Of a DNA stretch of 64,000 nt, positions 20,201 through 29,646 are shown one piece after another. Below the pieces are notes generated by a model. That model did not search any database. It worked only from the letters and a program-made list of their open reading frames with translations, and was not told the DNA's origin. Within the stretch, counting starts at the first letter, position 1. Each line of letters begins with the position of its first letter. The translations under genes and the position numbers were made by a program. Origin of the DNA: Pseudoips prasinana (Eukaryota; Arthropoda; Insecta; Lepidoptera; Nolidae); assembly GCA_951640165.1 (NCBI GenBank), contig OX621258.1, forward strand, positions 6,099,501 through 6,163,500, in the 5' to 3' direction.

Positions 20201-20670
20201 TATGCGGCGTTTAAGGGAGAAAATTCGATGAAAAATGCCAGATTTGTGGACAGATAATTCTTGGATTTTATTTATTTATTTAATCAAAATACACAAATAT
20301 TCTTAAATATATCTAAATATTACAGTGTAATATAAACCAGTACTGGTTTTTCCCTACACTGGAATGTACCGTCGTACTCCCATTACACATTTAGAATTAT
20401 AAATACAAATAACAGGTAGTTAAACAAAAGCACTCGTATGCCGCATCTCGATTCTGCACCAGCGACGCACCTGTAGATTACCGTGAGGCACTAATAGCAT
20501 AGTATACACACGGGTGCATATTGCGACGAGTATTTTAATTACTTTTCATTCATTAATTCTCTTTTTTTTTTTGTTTTATTTATATAGGCGTATTTAAATA
20601 ATTCGTATACTATATATATGCGTATATACTATATTAACCATGTACATATGTAGATAATTATATAGGTATA

Positions 20671-22887
20671 TTAAGCGGATGATTTTGGTCTTAATTTTGA
20701 TAGGAAATAGTTTTTAAGTTTGTTCTTTATATTTGTTTCTTTTATTTGTGTTTTCAAATCCTCAGGAAGACCATTTATTAATGTTGGAATTTGGTATTGC
20801 AAACTTTGTTTACCGTAAAGATTACAGAAACCAGGGACCGTGTATGTTATCCTAGACGCACTACGTGTTTGTTTTTTGTGTTTAACAATGTTTCGGTACG
20901 TCTTATTGAAGTAATTTTCCAATAACAATATGTACTTAGCCTGGTCATGTATAGGTAATATTTTACATTCGTTAAAAAGTTCATTAATATCTTCATTTAG
21001 CTTATTTTTAATTTTGTCTGGTGTGATAGTTTTTAGTATACGAGACTGTAGACTATATATTAGGTCGAGATGCGATTTAAACGTTCTTCCATAACTACTT
21101 AGGCCATAATATATAATACTTTCTCCTAGAGCTTTATATAACTGTAATTTAGTGTAGTAAGGAATTTTTTGTTTAACAATATAAAATTTTGCCAACATAG
21201 CCCGTAGCTTGTCACATACGAAATGAATATGGTCAATCCATTTGAATCGGTCATCAATTATCAATCCAAGGTACTTGTGCTTACTTACTGTTTCTATTGA
21301 CGCACAGCCGCAACTTTGATGTTTGTTATGCATACACTCGTCACTATGAGCTATTATCTTGGGGATGTTATTTTTACGGTTTTGACTTGAGCTAACATAC
21401 ATTAGTTTTGTTTTTTCCGCATTCAGTACAAGGCCAGCATCATGTGACCACTTAGCTAGTGCTGTGAAATCGATCTGCAGGTTCTTTGATGCGACGTTTA
21501 TATCTTTATTTGCAGATATAAGGCAAGTATCGTCTGCAAACTGATATATCTCACAGTTAGTGGGTGTAATGACGTTGACAGCGTCATTAACATAGGTTAT
21601 GTAATGCAAGGGGCCAAGTACAGAGCCCTGTGCTGTACCATGTTTAACAATTACTGTTTTACTTATTTCGTTGCAAACCTTAACAACATACGACCTATCT
21701 CTAATATAGTCCTTACACCACTCACTGAGAGGTCCCCGTATGCCACAATCGTCAAGTTTTTCGATTAGGGTTTCATGTCTTAAAGTATCAAAGGCACTAC
21801 TGTAATCTATAAATATTATTAGAACGTGCTTTTTGTTATTAAGGTGGTTGTAAATACTATCAGTAAATGTTGATAGTAATTGTGTGGCACTTTTTCCTGG
21901 TTGAAAACCGAATTGTTTATCCGTGATTATTTTATTTTTCTTGTAGAATGTATGTATTTGTTTCGATATTACTTTTTCTGCAATTTTATCGATATTGGAA
22001 AGTATTGTTATTGGGCGATAATTATCGTAATCATTGTGGCTTCCTTTCTTATAAATAGGTCTTACTACACCTGTCTTTAGGCCTTGAGGATATTTACCCT
22101 GTTTTACACACATATTAATGAAGTGAGCAACTATGTCCGCAATTTTGGTAGCAATAGTTTTTAAGTCCTGTGCTCTGATACCATCTACACCTGGAGCTTT
22201 CAGGTTGCTTTGAGATTTAATTTCATTTAATATTGCTTTGGCCGTAGTTGGTTGATACCTAAAACTAACATTGGCAGGATTACTATACGTATTTTTATTT
22301 AATAGTTTTGTCTTGCACTTTGGTACAATATTCTTGATTTTGTGAGCAAATTTGCCGGCAAAATTATTTACTATGTTAGTAATAGTAGTACTATTATTAG
22401 AAAACGCATTGAGGATAACACTATCTGCAATGGGTTTAACCCTGCCAGTTATTTCATTTAACAATTTCCACAGAGCCCTAGGATTGTTTTTATTATTATA
22501 TATTTGTTCTCTAATTGTTTTATTTTTACTAGCGCTAATAAGTTTATTCGCATAATTTCTGGCCGAGTTATATTTTTGTTTCATTATTAAGTTAGATGTA
22601 TCTGCAATCCATTTTATAAACAGTTTATCTCTATATTTACAGGCTTTTAAGATCTTATTGTTGATCCATTTGGTATCATTTTTCTTAGCATTTTTTGAGA
22701 TTTTCAATTTAATTTGCGATTCGTTGTAGCATTTTTGTATATTACTTACGATTATTTCATATATTTTAAGTGGATCAACTATAAATTTCAGAGGTCGCCA
22801 ATCCAATGCCTTTAAGTTATTGATAAGTAAATTTCGGTCATATCTAGTTACGTACTCAATATCCACCCGTGTGTTGTCGCCCGTCAA
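20671..22887 (-). CDS. Non-LTR retrotransposon ORF2, reverse transcriptase part
   Basis: A 738-residue open frame. It copies element RNA into the chromosome by target-primed reverse transcription. Visible motifs in order: a thumb-upstream KAPGVDGIRAQDLK, GVVRPIYKKGSHNDYDNYRP, FGFQPGKSATQL, the palm IDYSSAFDTLRHETLI, GTAQGSVLGPL, and the catalytic FADDTCLISANKD at about residues 455-467. A C-terminal HKYLGLIIDDRFKW segment follows. Cysteines in MHNKHQSCGCAS are unusual. The first 120 residues repeat protein also encoded in the endonuclease frame, because of a 363-bp duplication, so the annotated start is an artefact of that event. Otherwise no stops, which suggests a young copy. Clade: CR1/Jockey superfamily, not resolved further. 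Confidence 0.9.
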   Translation of the reverse strand: MTGDNTRVDIEYVTRYDRNLLINNLKALDWRPLKFIVDPLKIYEIIVSNIQKCYNESQIKLKISKNAKKNDTKWINNKILKACKYRDKLFIKWIADTSNLIMKQKYNSARNYANKLISASKNKTIREQIYNNKNNPRALWKLLNEITGRVKPIADSVILNAFSNNSTTITNIVNNFAGKFAHKIKNIVPKCKTKLLNKNTYSNPANVSFRYQPTTAKAILNEIKSQSNLKAPGVDGIRAQDLKTIATKIADIVAHFINMCVKQGKYPQGLKTGVVRPIYKKGSHNDYDNYRPITILSNIDKIAEKVISKQIHTFYKKNKIITDKQFGFQPGKSATQLLSTFTDSIYNHLNNKKHVLIIFIDYSSAFDTLRHETLIEKLDDCGIRGPLSEWCKDYIRDRSYVVKVCNEISKTVIVKHGTAQGSVLGPLHYITYVNDAVNVITPTNCEIYQFADDTCLISANKDINVASKNLQIDFTALAKWSHDAGLVLNAEKTKLMYVSSSQNRKNNIPKIIAHSDECMHNKHQSCGCASIETVSKHKYLGLIIDDRFKWIDHIHFVCDKLRAMLAKFYIVKQKIPYYTKLQLYKALGESIIYYGLSSYGRTFKSHLDLIYSLQSRILKTITPDKIKNKLNEDINELFNECKILPIHDQAKYILLLENYFNKTYRNIVKHKKQTRSASRITYTVPGFCNLYGKQSLQYQIPTLINGLPEDLKTQIKETNIKNKLKNYFLSKLRPKSSA

Positions 22888-22914
22888 CTCATCGACGGCC
22901 GCAAGAGCAATAAT
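22552..22914. repeat. 363-bp direct duplication inside the LINE, copy 1
   Basis: It matches 22922-23284 without a visible mismatch. The seven bases TATTAAA separate the copies. The 370-bp offset is not a multiple of three, so it breaks ORF2. Confidence 0.9.
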
Positions 22915-23782
22915 TATTAAAATAATTTCTGGCCGAGTTATATTTTTGTTTCATTATTAAGTTAGATGTATCTGCAATCCATTTTATAAACAGTTTATCT
23001 CTATATTTACAGGCTTTTAAGATCTTATTGTTGATCCATTTGGTATCATTTTTCTTAGCATTTTTTGAGATTTTCAATTTAATTTGCGATTCGTTGTAGC
23101 ATTTTTGTATATTACTTACGATTATTTCATATATTTTAAGTGGATCAACTATAAATTTCAGAGGTCGCCAATCCAATGCCTTTAAGTTATTGATAAGTAA
23201 ATTTCGGTCATATCTAGTTACGTACTCAATATCCACCCGTGTGTTGTCGCCCGTCAACTCATCGACGGCCGCAAGAGCAATAATACGGTGGTCAGCCAGT
23301 GCAGTTCCGAGCGCCGCCGTGTACAGGCTTAGTGAACGGGATCGTGCGTAGATATGATCTATACAAGATTTGCTAATACGATTTTTAGTTAGTTCTATAC
23401 GGGTATAATCTGTGATCCCACACTCTAAGCCATTTTCGTACATAGCGGTGTTATAAATATGCTTTATAGGACATTCCCCTCGTAAATTTATGTTTATATC
23501 GCCCAACAGATACAAGTCATTCTGTTTACCTATGTTTTTTAATATGGAGTGTATTTCTTTTACAAATAAGTGCTTACTATTATTGGGTGGACGGTAAATA
23601 CAACATAACTTCGCTGAATATTGAACTGAAGTAGTTAGGGATCCTATAATACATTCGCAGTGTTGTGTTTTATACGTGTTAACATGGAATTGGTGTTCAT
23701 TTTTAACAAAGATCAGGATTCCACCCCCTCTTTGAGTACTGCGCAATTTAGAATACATTTTATAGCCTTTTATCTGATACAT
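22889..23782 (-). pseudogene. LINE ORF2, AP endonuclease part, truncated
   Basis: The frame lacks the first ~60 endonuclease residues but shows CCIYRPPNNS, YLLGDININL (the DxN catalytic box), SCIDHIYARS and LADHRIIAL (the terminal His of the SDH-type motif). It then runs into the linker to reverse transcriptase and is closed by the frame change at the duplication. In the ancestral element this and the 738-residue frame were one protein. Confidence 0.85.
22922..23284. repeat. 363-bp direct duplication, copy 2
   Basis: Partner of 22552-22914. Near-perfect identity fits a very recent event or an assembly artefact. Confidence 0.9.
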
Positions 23783-23803
23783 GCTACAAAGAGTGTCCGC
23801 ACG

Positions 23804-24011
23804 TTTTGCACCACGATAATGCGCCTTCGCACAAGGCCATCATTGTGAACGAATTTTTGACCAAATACTCAACAAATACCATCCAGCAACCACCATATTC
23901 CCTGGATATGGCTCCAGCTGACTTCTTTCTTTTTCACTTCGTGGTACCCGTTTTCAATCGGTAGAAGACATAAAGGAGAATTTGCGGCGAGAACTGAACT
24001 CAATTCCTTTG
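23804..24011 (+). pseudogene. Mariner transposase, C-terminal remnant
   Basis: It resumes at TTTTGCACCACGATAATGCG (protein HHDNAPSHKAI, second catalytic Asp) and reads on to DMAPADFF (third Asp), then a deletion near 23938 and VEDIKENLRRELNSIPL. It ends where SINE-4 begins. Confidence 0.85.
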
Positions 24012-24195
24012 GCTTTACGTGCTCTCCGAGGCACGGGGGATAATACCGCCAACTCCCAGACTTCGGGCTAATGCTGAGAATTTTTTCTTTTTACAGAAAA
24101 GTCCCAAAATCACTTATCGCCCGACCCAGGATTGAACCCAGGACCTCATTAACTGCGGGTGAATACGCTACCGCTAGACCAAAGAGGCTAGGTGT
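24012..24195 (-). mobile_element. SINE-4, head and body
   Basis: On the minus strand TTTGGTCTAGCGGTAGCGTA (A box) and GGTTCAATCCTGGGTCGGGC (B box) form a clean tRNA-like head. Next comes AAGTGATTTTGGGACTTTTC. This is the best head of the family. Confidence 0.78.
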
Positions 24196-24649
24196 CTATT
24201 ATATGAGAAGTATAATAGGTAAAAAAGTGTATTCGTATATAAATTCACACTTATTACTTACCTATTGTCAAACGTTCAGGACGATCTATGCCACGACCTC
24301 TCTAACACTTACTCATAACAATTAACTTGATCCGCTCAAACGACCTCACACAATCTACTTAACTCTACTAGTTTGGTCTATGGCAGTCTATTTTCGTCTA
24401 TGATTTGCACTTTCACATCCCTATTCGGCACCGCTAAGCTAGCTGTATAAGCACAACACTATTTTTTAGTGGTCGTAAATCAATCCTTATTGTAATCTAA
24501 ACGCATATACTTACTGCCTAACCCACATATCTAGAATAACTATTGCCTATAGATAAGTATGTATGAGTTTCTATTAAACGACTCAAAAAAGAGAAGAAAT
24601 TTTTAATTTATTATATGGTTTATATTTCGTTACGCAAAATCTACGATTT

Positions 24650-24905
24650 TTTGGGTTCCGTAGCCAGATGGCAAAAAACGGAACCCTTATAGATTCGTCA
24701 TGTCTGTCTGTCTGTCCGTCCGTATGTCACAGTAACTTATTTCTGAAACTATAAGAGCTGTATTGTTGAAACTTGGTAAGTAGCTGTATGCGGTGAACCG
24801 CATTAAGATTTTTACACAAAAATAGAAAAAGAACAATAATTTTGGAGGACCCCATACATAGAACTGAAACTCAACATTTTTTTTTTTCATCGTACCCATA
24901 CATAT
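24650..24905. repeat. GGGTTCCGTA repeat, 5' part
   Basis: TTGGGTTCCGTAGCCAGATG, a (GTCT)n run and TTTTACACAAAAATAGAAAA match the repeat type at 7576-7884. Confidence 0.6.
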
Positions 24906-24999
24906 GGGGTGTTAATGGATAGGTCTTCAAAAATCACATTGAGGTTCCTATTTTTTTCTAAACTGAATGGTTTGCCCGAGAGACACTTCCAAAGTGGTA

Positions 25000-25024
25000 A
25001 AATGAGGGTTCCCCCCCCCCCCCC
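25000..25024. repeat. Poly-C run
   Basis: Fourteen C in a row at about 25011-25024, interesting only as a likely sequencing or polymerase weak spot. Confidence 0.9.
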
Positions 25025-25159
25025 GCCCTGTAACTTCTAAAATAAGAGAATGATAAAACTAAAAAAATATATAATATACATGTCGGAGATTCTGACGGAT
25101 TTAACTCCGAAACATCGTCGGTGTCCGCCATCATGCACGTGGTTAAAAGAATCAGTGCG

Positions 25160-25540
25160 CACACTCGGCGCGGTCGAGCTCTGGATGCCAATTGTGTCGT
25201 GTCGCTAACACACTAATGTCACTTAGACAACTGACAGACGTCAAACGTCACATGCGACAGTTCATAGACAACCTCGACTCGACCTACTGACTCAGTGAGT
25301 AGTGTTTTCCAAACGCTAATAGATGGCGTTACTAGTAAACAATCCTTTTACTTAATTTCTCCCACATACATTATCATGCAAATTAACAACGAAAATTGGT
25401 TTGAACGAGATCTAGCAAGTAGTTTTTTTTAATACGTCATAAATCGTAACCCGCAATTGGCTTTCATTTAATCAACTAAAATACTTACTGCTACGGAACC
25501 CTTCATGGGCGATTCCGACTCGCACTTGGCCGGTTTTTTA
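25160..25540. repeat. GGGTTCCGTA repeat, 3' part with inserted block
   Basis: It ends TACGGAACCCTTCATGGGCG, then CTCGCACTTGGCCGGTTTTT as at 7840-7880. The segment TTTGAACGAGATCTAGCAAG (about 25398-25420) is the reverse of 1355-1385. Confidence 0.55.
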
Positions 25541-25728
25541 ATATCTATTTTAATAATTCTTCATGCCATGATTTTCTTGACTATATACCATGTTTTAATA
25601 GGGATCTTTGTATTGCGAGACCTTTATCAACGTGCATTTAACTGGCGCAATACATGTTCAGACGCCAGCACATCCAGCTACCCCAATCTGTCAAATTTCT
25701 TTTATAGATTTTCTACTTTATCCGTAGG

Positions 25729-26054
25729 TTAGGTTAGGTTAAGGTTAAGGTTAAAGGTTAAGGTTAAGGTTAAAGGTTAAGGTTAAGGATAAAGGTTAAG
25801 GTTAAAGGTTAAGGTTAAGGTTAAAAGTTAAGGTTAAAGGTTAAGGTTAAAGGTTAAGGTTAAAGGTTAAGGTTAAAGGTTAAGGTTAAAGGTTAAGGTA
25901 AAAGGTTAAGGTAAAAGGTTAAGGTTAAAGGTAAAGTTTAAAGGTTAAAGGTTAGGGTTAAGGTTAAAGGTTAAGGTTAAAGGTTAAGGTTAAAGGTTAA
26001 GGTGAAGGTTAAAGTTGAGGTTAAGGTTAAAGATTAAGGTTAAGGTTAAATGTT
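25729..26054 (+). repeat. Telomere-like minisatellite, left block
   Basis: It begins GGTTAGGTTAGGTTAAGG, including two exact insect telomere units TTAGG, and then mixes TTAAGG and TTAAAGG, mostly as the 13-mer TTAAGGTTAAAGG. G-rich strand is +. It ends TTAAATGTT at the LINE insertion. Confidence 0.92.
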
Positions 26055-26912
26055 GTATTGTATTGAAAAATTATCTGCCAAATTAAGTTCAGCTTCATAT
26101 GCAGTTTGGAAAATCAGACAATTGTCAGACGAACCAACTGCTAGACTAGTATATTTTGCTTATTTCCATAGCATTATGGCCTATGGTATTCTACTGTGGG
26201 GCTCAGCAGCTGACATAAGTGCTATTTTCGTATTACAAAAAAGAGCAGTCCGAGCTATTTATAATCTAGGCAGTCGCGAGTCTCTACGAAGCGTTTTTAA
26301 AGAGGTAACTATACTTACTGTTCCATCTGAATACATATATCAGAATATAATGTTTGTGCGGAAAAATTTAGATAAATATAAAAAACGGAGTGACTTGCAC
26401 TATGTCAATACAAGAAATAAGGACAAACTAGCTATACCAGCCTTTAGAGTTAGCAAAACAAAAAAGTCATTCATGGGAAATTGTACTAGGTTTTATAACA
26501 AGCTCCCTATTCATATAACTAAACTACCTGATAATAAGTTTAAGTCACACATTAAACATGAACTTATGGCTAAAGGTTACTACACTACTAAGGATTACAT
26601 TGACGATAAAGACATTTGGCGGTCGGCATCTACCTGCACATAGTCCGCTGGAGATCTTATAGCCATATAGACATGAGTAATCTTTTATGTTACATGAACT
26701 ATCTGTAATAAAACTATCTATTATTTAAATATTCTATGAATTTCAGAACTGTTGGTTGTATCTCAAAATGATTAATGTTACTTTTATTTTAACGTTTTTA
26801 TTTTCTCTTTCTAATATATTAAACCTAAAATAAATAAATAATCAGACAACCGATCGAGCATATATTGTGTTTGCCTGCTAAATAATTACAGTAAGTGGAC
26901 CAAATCTCGTGT
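26055..26912 (+). pseudogene. CR1-type LINE ORF2 C-terminus inside the array
   Basis: A 190-residue frame without internal stop, after a 5' truncation: KLSAKLSSASYAVWKIRQLS, YFHSIMAYGILLWGSAADIS, QKRAVRAIYNLGSRESLRSV and FMGNCTRFYNKLPIHITKL. It matches the post-palm region of the LINE at 41270-45230, but is clearly diverged from it. The stop is at 26641-26643. The 3' part ends at an AAATAAATAAAT run (26830-26842), then 70 bases of unknown origin. Direct repeats AATGTT at 26049-26054 and 27413-27418 bracket this plus the next feature. Confidence 0.85.
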
Positions 26913-27412
26913 ATATGCCCCATTGAGTATGTTTCGCCGGAGCGTCTCAACTGGGCCGTGTTGAAACCGGTAGTAGAGACACCCGCTGAGTTTGTTTCGC
27001 TGGGTCTTCTCAGTTGGGGCGCATTGGATCCGGTGGTAGCATTAAAGCGCGACCGTCGTTATTAACACAAGGTCCGTCATAATAATATCACCTTAATATA
27101 GACAGAACCATTGCCAATATGTATCACAAATATTAGACTTAAACTAGATAATTAGACTTAAACTAGATAATTAAACTTAAACATAATCTCTTGACAATAA
27201 CTTGATTCGAGCTAGCTAAATATCATTGCTGTTATAAAATAAATTTTATTAATGTTTTAATACTATAAATACATGTGTACCTAATATCTATGTTACTAGA
27301 AATAATAATGTATACAACTATAATACTACAAACATGTTCTGACTATTTACAAGCGCTTTTTTGAAGTCTACGTGAATAAAAACCTTTTTTATTTATTTTA
27401 TTTTATTTATTT
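26913..27412 (+). mobile_element. ~500-bp dimeric repeat with TACGTGAATAAAA end
   Basis: It starts TCTCGTGTATATGCCCC, the same first bases as the copy at 34428. Two internal ~75-bp units are related (TGTTTCGCCGGAGCGTCTCA versus TGTTTCGCTGGGTCTTCTCA). The 3' half has ACTTGATTCGAGCTAGCTAA and ends CTGACTATTTACAAGCGC then (TTTTA)n. A fixed 5' edge in two copies suggests a discrete SINE-like unit, yet the shared AATGTT flanks suggest it may be the 3' UTR of the LINE before it. Confidence 0.6.
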
Positions 27413-27431
27413 AATGTTAAGGTTAAAGGTT
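27413..27431 (+). repeat. Scrap of array between two insertions
   Basis: AATGTTAAGGTTAAAGGTT, 19 bases of the minisatellite, separates the LINE composite from the next LINE. Confidence 0.85.
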
Positions 27432-28103
27432 TTTTTTTTCCGTTTTAGGTGGAAGAAACGATCGGTTCATCAGCCCTTAGCCGAATCCTTTTGTAGGTTG
27501 GTCTAATTTTTCTTTGAGTTTGAAATGATAACTTTACTTTTGTTTTAATGTATATGTTGTTTTAATTGTTACATTATGTTTTCTTTCTGCATAATATTTT
27601 ACTTTATTTTATGTTTGCTATCTTCGCTGTTTGTTATTCTATTATTATATTTTGATATAAGCTTTTTATTCTGTTTTTCTTGGGTGATTTATTAGTATTA
27701 TTTATGCGTTAACTATTGCTTATATGTTTTTGATTAATTAAGCTGACTATTATTAAGTTTTTCAGTTATTTAGTTTATACCAGTTTTGCCAATTTCTTTC
27801 TGAGATTGTTATTCTGTTATCTGTTTCGGCACAATTGTCTTAGCTTTTCTCTTGGTATATATATACTATAATGTATGTATATGTATTATAATGTTCTTAT
27901 ATAGTTTTTAGTGTTTTAAATAGATATGATTATTATTTTATATATAAATATTTTATATGTTTATTTTGTTGTCATAATATCACATAATATGTATGTTATC
28001 GTTCCTTGACGTCTGCCCTTTTTTGCAATTTTTATATATTATGCATAATATATATTCTTACAAACCTTCACTTGTTTCTTACCATCCTTCTTTTATATTT
28101 ATA

Positions 28104-28107
28104 TTTA

Positions 28108-28150
<43 letters not shown>
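28104..28150. repeat. (AT)n microsatellite
   Basis: Pure AT run following (TTTATA)n. The open frames across it are low-complexity artefacts. Confidence 0.9.
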
Positions 28151-28152
<2 letters not shown>

Positions 28153-28545
28153 TTATATATGTATATTCTTTTATTAATATATATTTATATATTCTATATG
28201 TATCTTATTTTAGCTGTATTTCAGTTCTAGTTGGCTTATTTGTATATCTTTCATTATCATGATGCTTTCCATACAAATTTTTTGGCTTATTTTCGAGGTA
28301 ATTGTGTCGAAACATACACAACTGACCTGGTATGCGCTGTAGGGTCCATTCAAAACTTTTCCTGTGTATATGCTGAGGGCCACTTCCTTCAGTGTTTCCA
28401 TCTCGAGTTCCCCCGTTTTTGAAGATGTTCCTTTCGTAATTAAATGTCTATTGTCATAATATAACATTTTAATTTTATAATTGTGTTTCAGGGGGTTCCC
28501 GGTCCAGTTACGACACATTCGACAACGGCTGTCTTTTGCGATATG

Positions 28546-29130
28546 CTAGGAGTAAGAAACTCTAGCTCTCGCAAGAGCGTCCCATTTCTTACGAATGGGA
28601 CAGACGCTGTCGAATGCGTTATGATCTTGCTTTCCGACTTTAGTGGCACTACAGTTTTTGCAACTGGGCGAGTCTCCAGCAATCCAGCTTGGGCAGTCGG
28701 GCTTCCTATGCGAACCGCCGCAGTGGGAGCACAGGTCTGCTTCCTCCGTGCAGAGTCTGCGTCCATGACCGAAGCCGAGGCATCGTGTACATTGAATCAG
28801 CGGGCTTTGATCATAGACTCTCACCCGCTGAAGGTCAATGTACACCCTCTCTGCCTCGATCAGCCGCCTCCACACGGGGGGCGAAACCTCCAGAACGACG
28901 TGTTGTTCGTTGGGGTTTTTCGCTTTGCGCCTGTACTTCACTGCGACGGTTATTTCCTCGGGTGTGAGACCGCCCAGCAGGTGCCCATTCTGGTTTCTAA
29001 TGGACCCCACAACGTCGTCATCGGTATTGGTGGACAGCAGGTCAGTCAGAATTATGAGTGGGTTTCTGGGCTTCGTTTCTTCCACCCTTAAGTTTGCCGA
29101 TGATCTCCTAATTTTGATGTCAATGAGCTA
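28546..29130 (-). pseudogene. LINE ORF1 (gag-like) with three CCHC zinc knuckles
   Basis: The frame, after a TAG near 29128, reads IKIRRSSANLRVEETKPRNP, LTDLLSTNTDDDVVGSIRNQ, then a gag-like fold and three knuckles: CTRCLGFGHGRRLC (C-X2-C-X4-H-X4-C), CSHCGGSHRKPDC (C-X2-C-X3-H-X4-C) and CKNCSATKVGKQDH..C (C-X2-C-X9-H-X6-C). This knuckle series is typical of the R1/TRAS/SART and related Jockey-group ORF1 proteins, which bind element RNA and, in TRAS/SART, bring it to telomeres. The N-terminal half and anything after residue ~190 are missing. The plus-strand frame covering it is a shadow. Confidence 0.85.
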
Positions 29131-29139
29131 GTGAGTGGT

Positions 29140-29646
29140 CAATATGGCCAACTCAACTAGTGTGTCAAAATAATAGTAGAGGAATTTTCTCAAAATTGGC
29201 TGAGGGTCGCCTCGGTGGTCTGGGGTATGCCGTGTAGGGTATATATCGGATGGGCTTGAGGAGCCCTATCCGATCGGCCAGTAAAAAATTTTTAGTACCC
29301 CCTTTAAAATATAGTAAACGGGTAGGTGGGCGGGCCAAATTTTTGCTGTCGCAACGGTTTCCGACGCTTCCCTACCACTTTCCCTGGAGTCTGACCCCAC
29401 GAGATGGGTGTTTTCGGGTAGGCAAAGACCAGGGCTGTTGTTTAGAAGTGGTTGGGTTCGAAGCTCCCGAAGAAAATTTTTCAGGACGAGCAGAATAAGG
29501 CGCGACACCTGAAAAAACTAAGAAAATTTAATATAAAATTGATTTAAAAATAATTTAACCACTATAAAGCATGTGAGGCGTTGTTTTGTGTATCGGGTGG
29601 TCTATATACACGTCCGAATCGGGTGCCTGTGCCTTGAGAAATGCCC
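29140..29646 (-). other. Probable 5' region of the R1/TRAS-like LINE
   Basis: Lies between the ORF1 fragment and the right array junction. It is GC-richer than the 3' part of the element. An 80-codon minus frame (29266-29508) with GSDSRESGREASETV could be decayed ORF1 N-terminus. No firm match. Confidence 0.4.

Larger units (their letters stand above)
19274..20269 (+). mobile_element. Mariner transposon, 5' part (split by a LINE)
   Basis: It starts CATTCAGTCAAAAAAGTATC directly after a TA. It is interrupted at about 20269 and continues at 23804-24011. The expected 3' inverted repeat is gone, because SINE-4 sequence begins at 24012. The 5' UTR has an (AT)n run at 19443-19478 that the copy at 38631-39937 lacks. 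Confidence 0.85.
20270..23803 (-). mobile_element. CR1/Jockey-like LINE nested in the mariner, 5'-truncated
   Basis: The 3' end is a (AAATA)n tail at 20270-20283. The 5' end stops inside the endonuclease. TTTT flanks both sides (20266-20269 and 23804-23807) and in the intact mariner the two sides are contiguous, so this is a clean insertion into it. 5' truncation is usual for target-primed reverse transcription. Confidence 0.88.
27432..29646 (-). mobile_element. R1/TRAS-like LINE inserted at GGTT^AAGG
   Basis: The minus-strand element ends in an A run (T run on + at 27432-27439) that joins GGTT on the left. The target resumes AAGGTTAAAGG at 29647 on the right. The cut is thus between T and A on the G-rich strand, the nick known for TRAS elements in (TTAGG)n. 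An ORF1 fragment with three zinc knuckles lies inside. ORF2 is missing, and the part from 27440 to 28480 is AT-rich without an RT frame, so the copy is internally deleted or replaced. Confidence 0.6.

Noticed and set aside
27993..28262. Two long Tyr/Ile-rich frames
   Set aside because: They are the translation of an (AT)n microsatellite.
28483..29091. 202-codon plus-strand frame
   Set aside because: It is the shadow of the minus-strand LINE ORF1 with three zinc knuckles and has no motif of its own.
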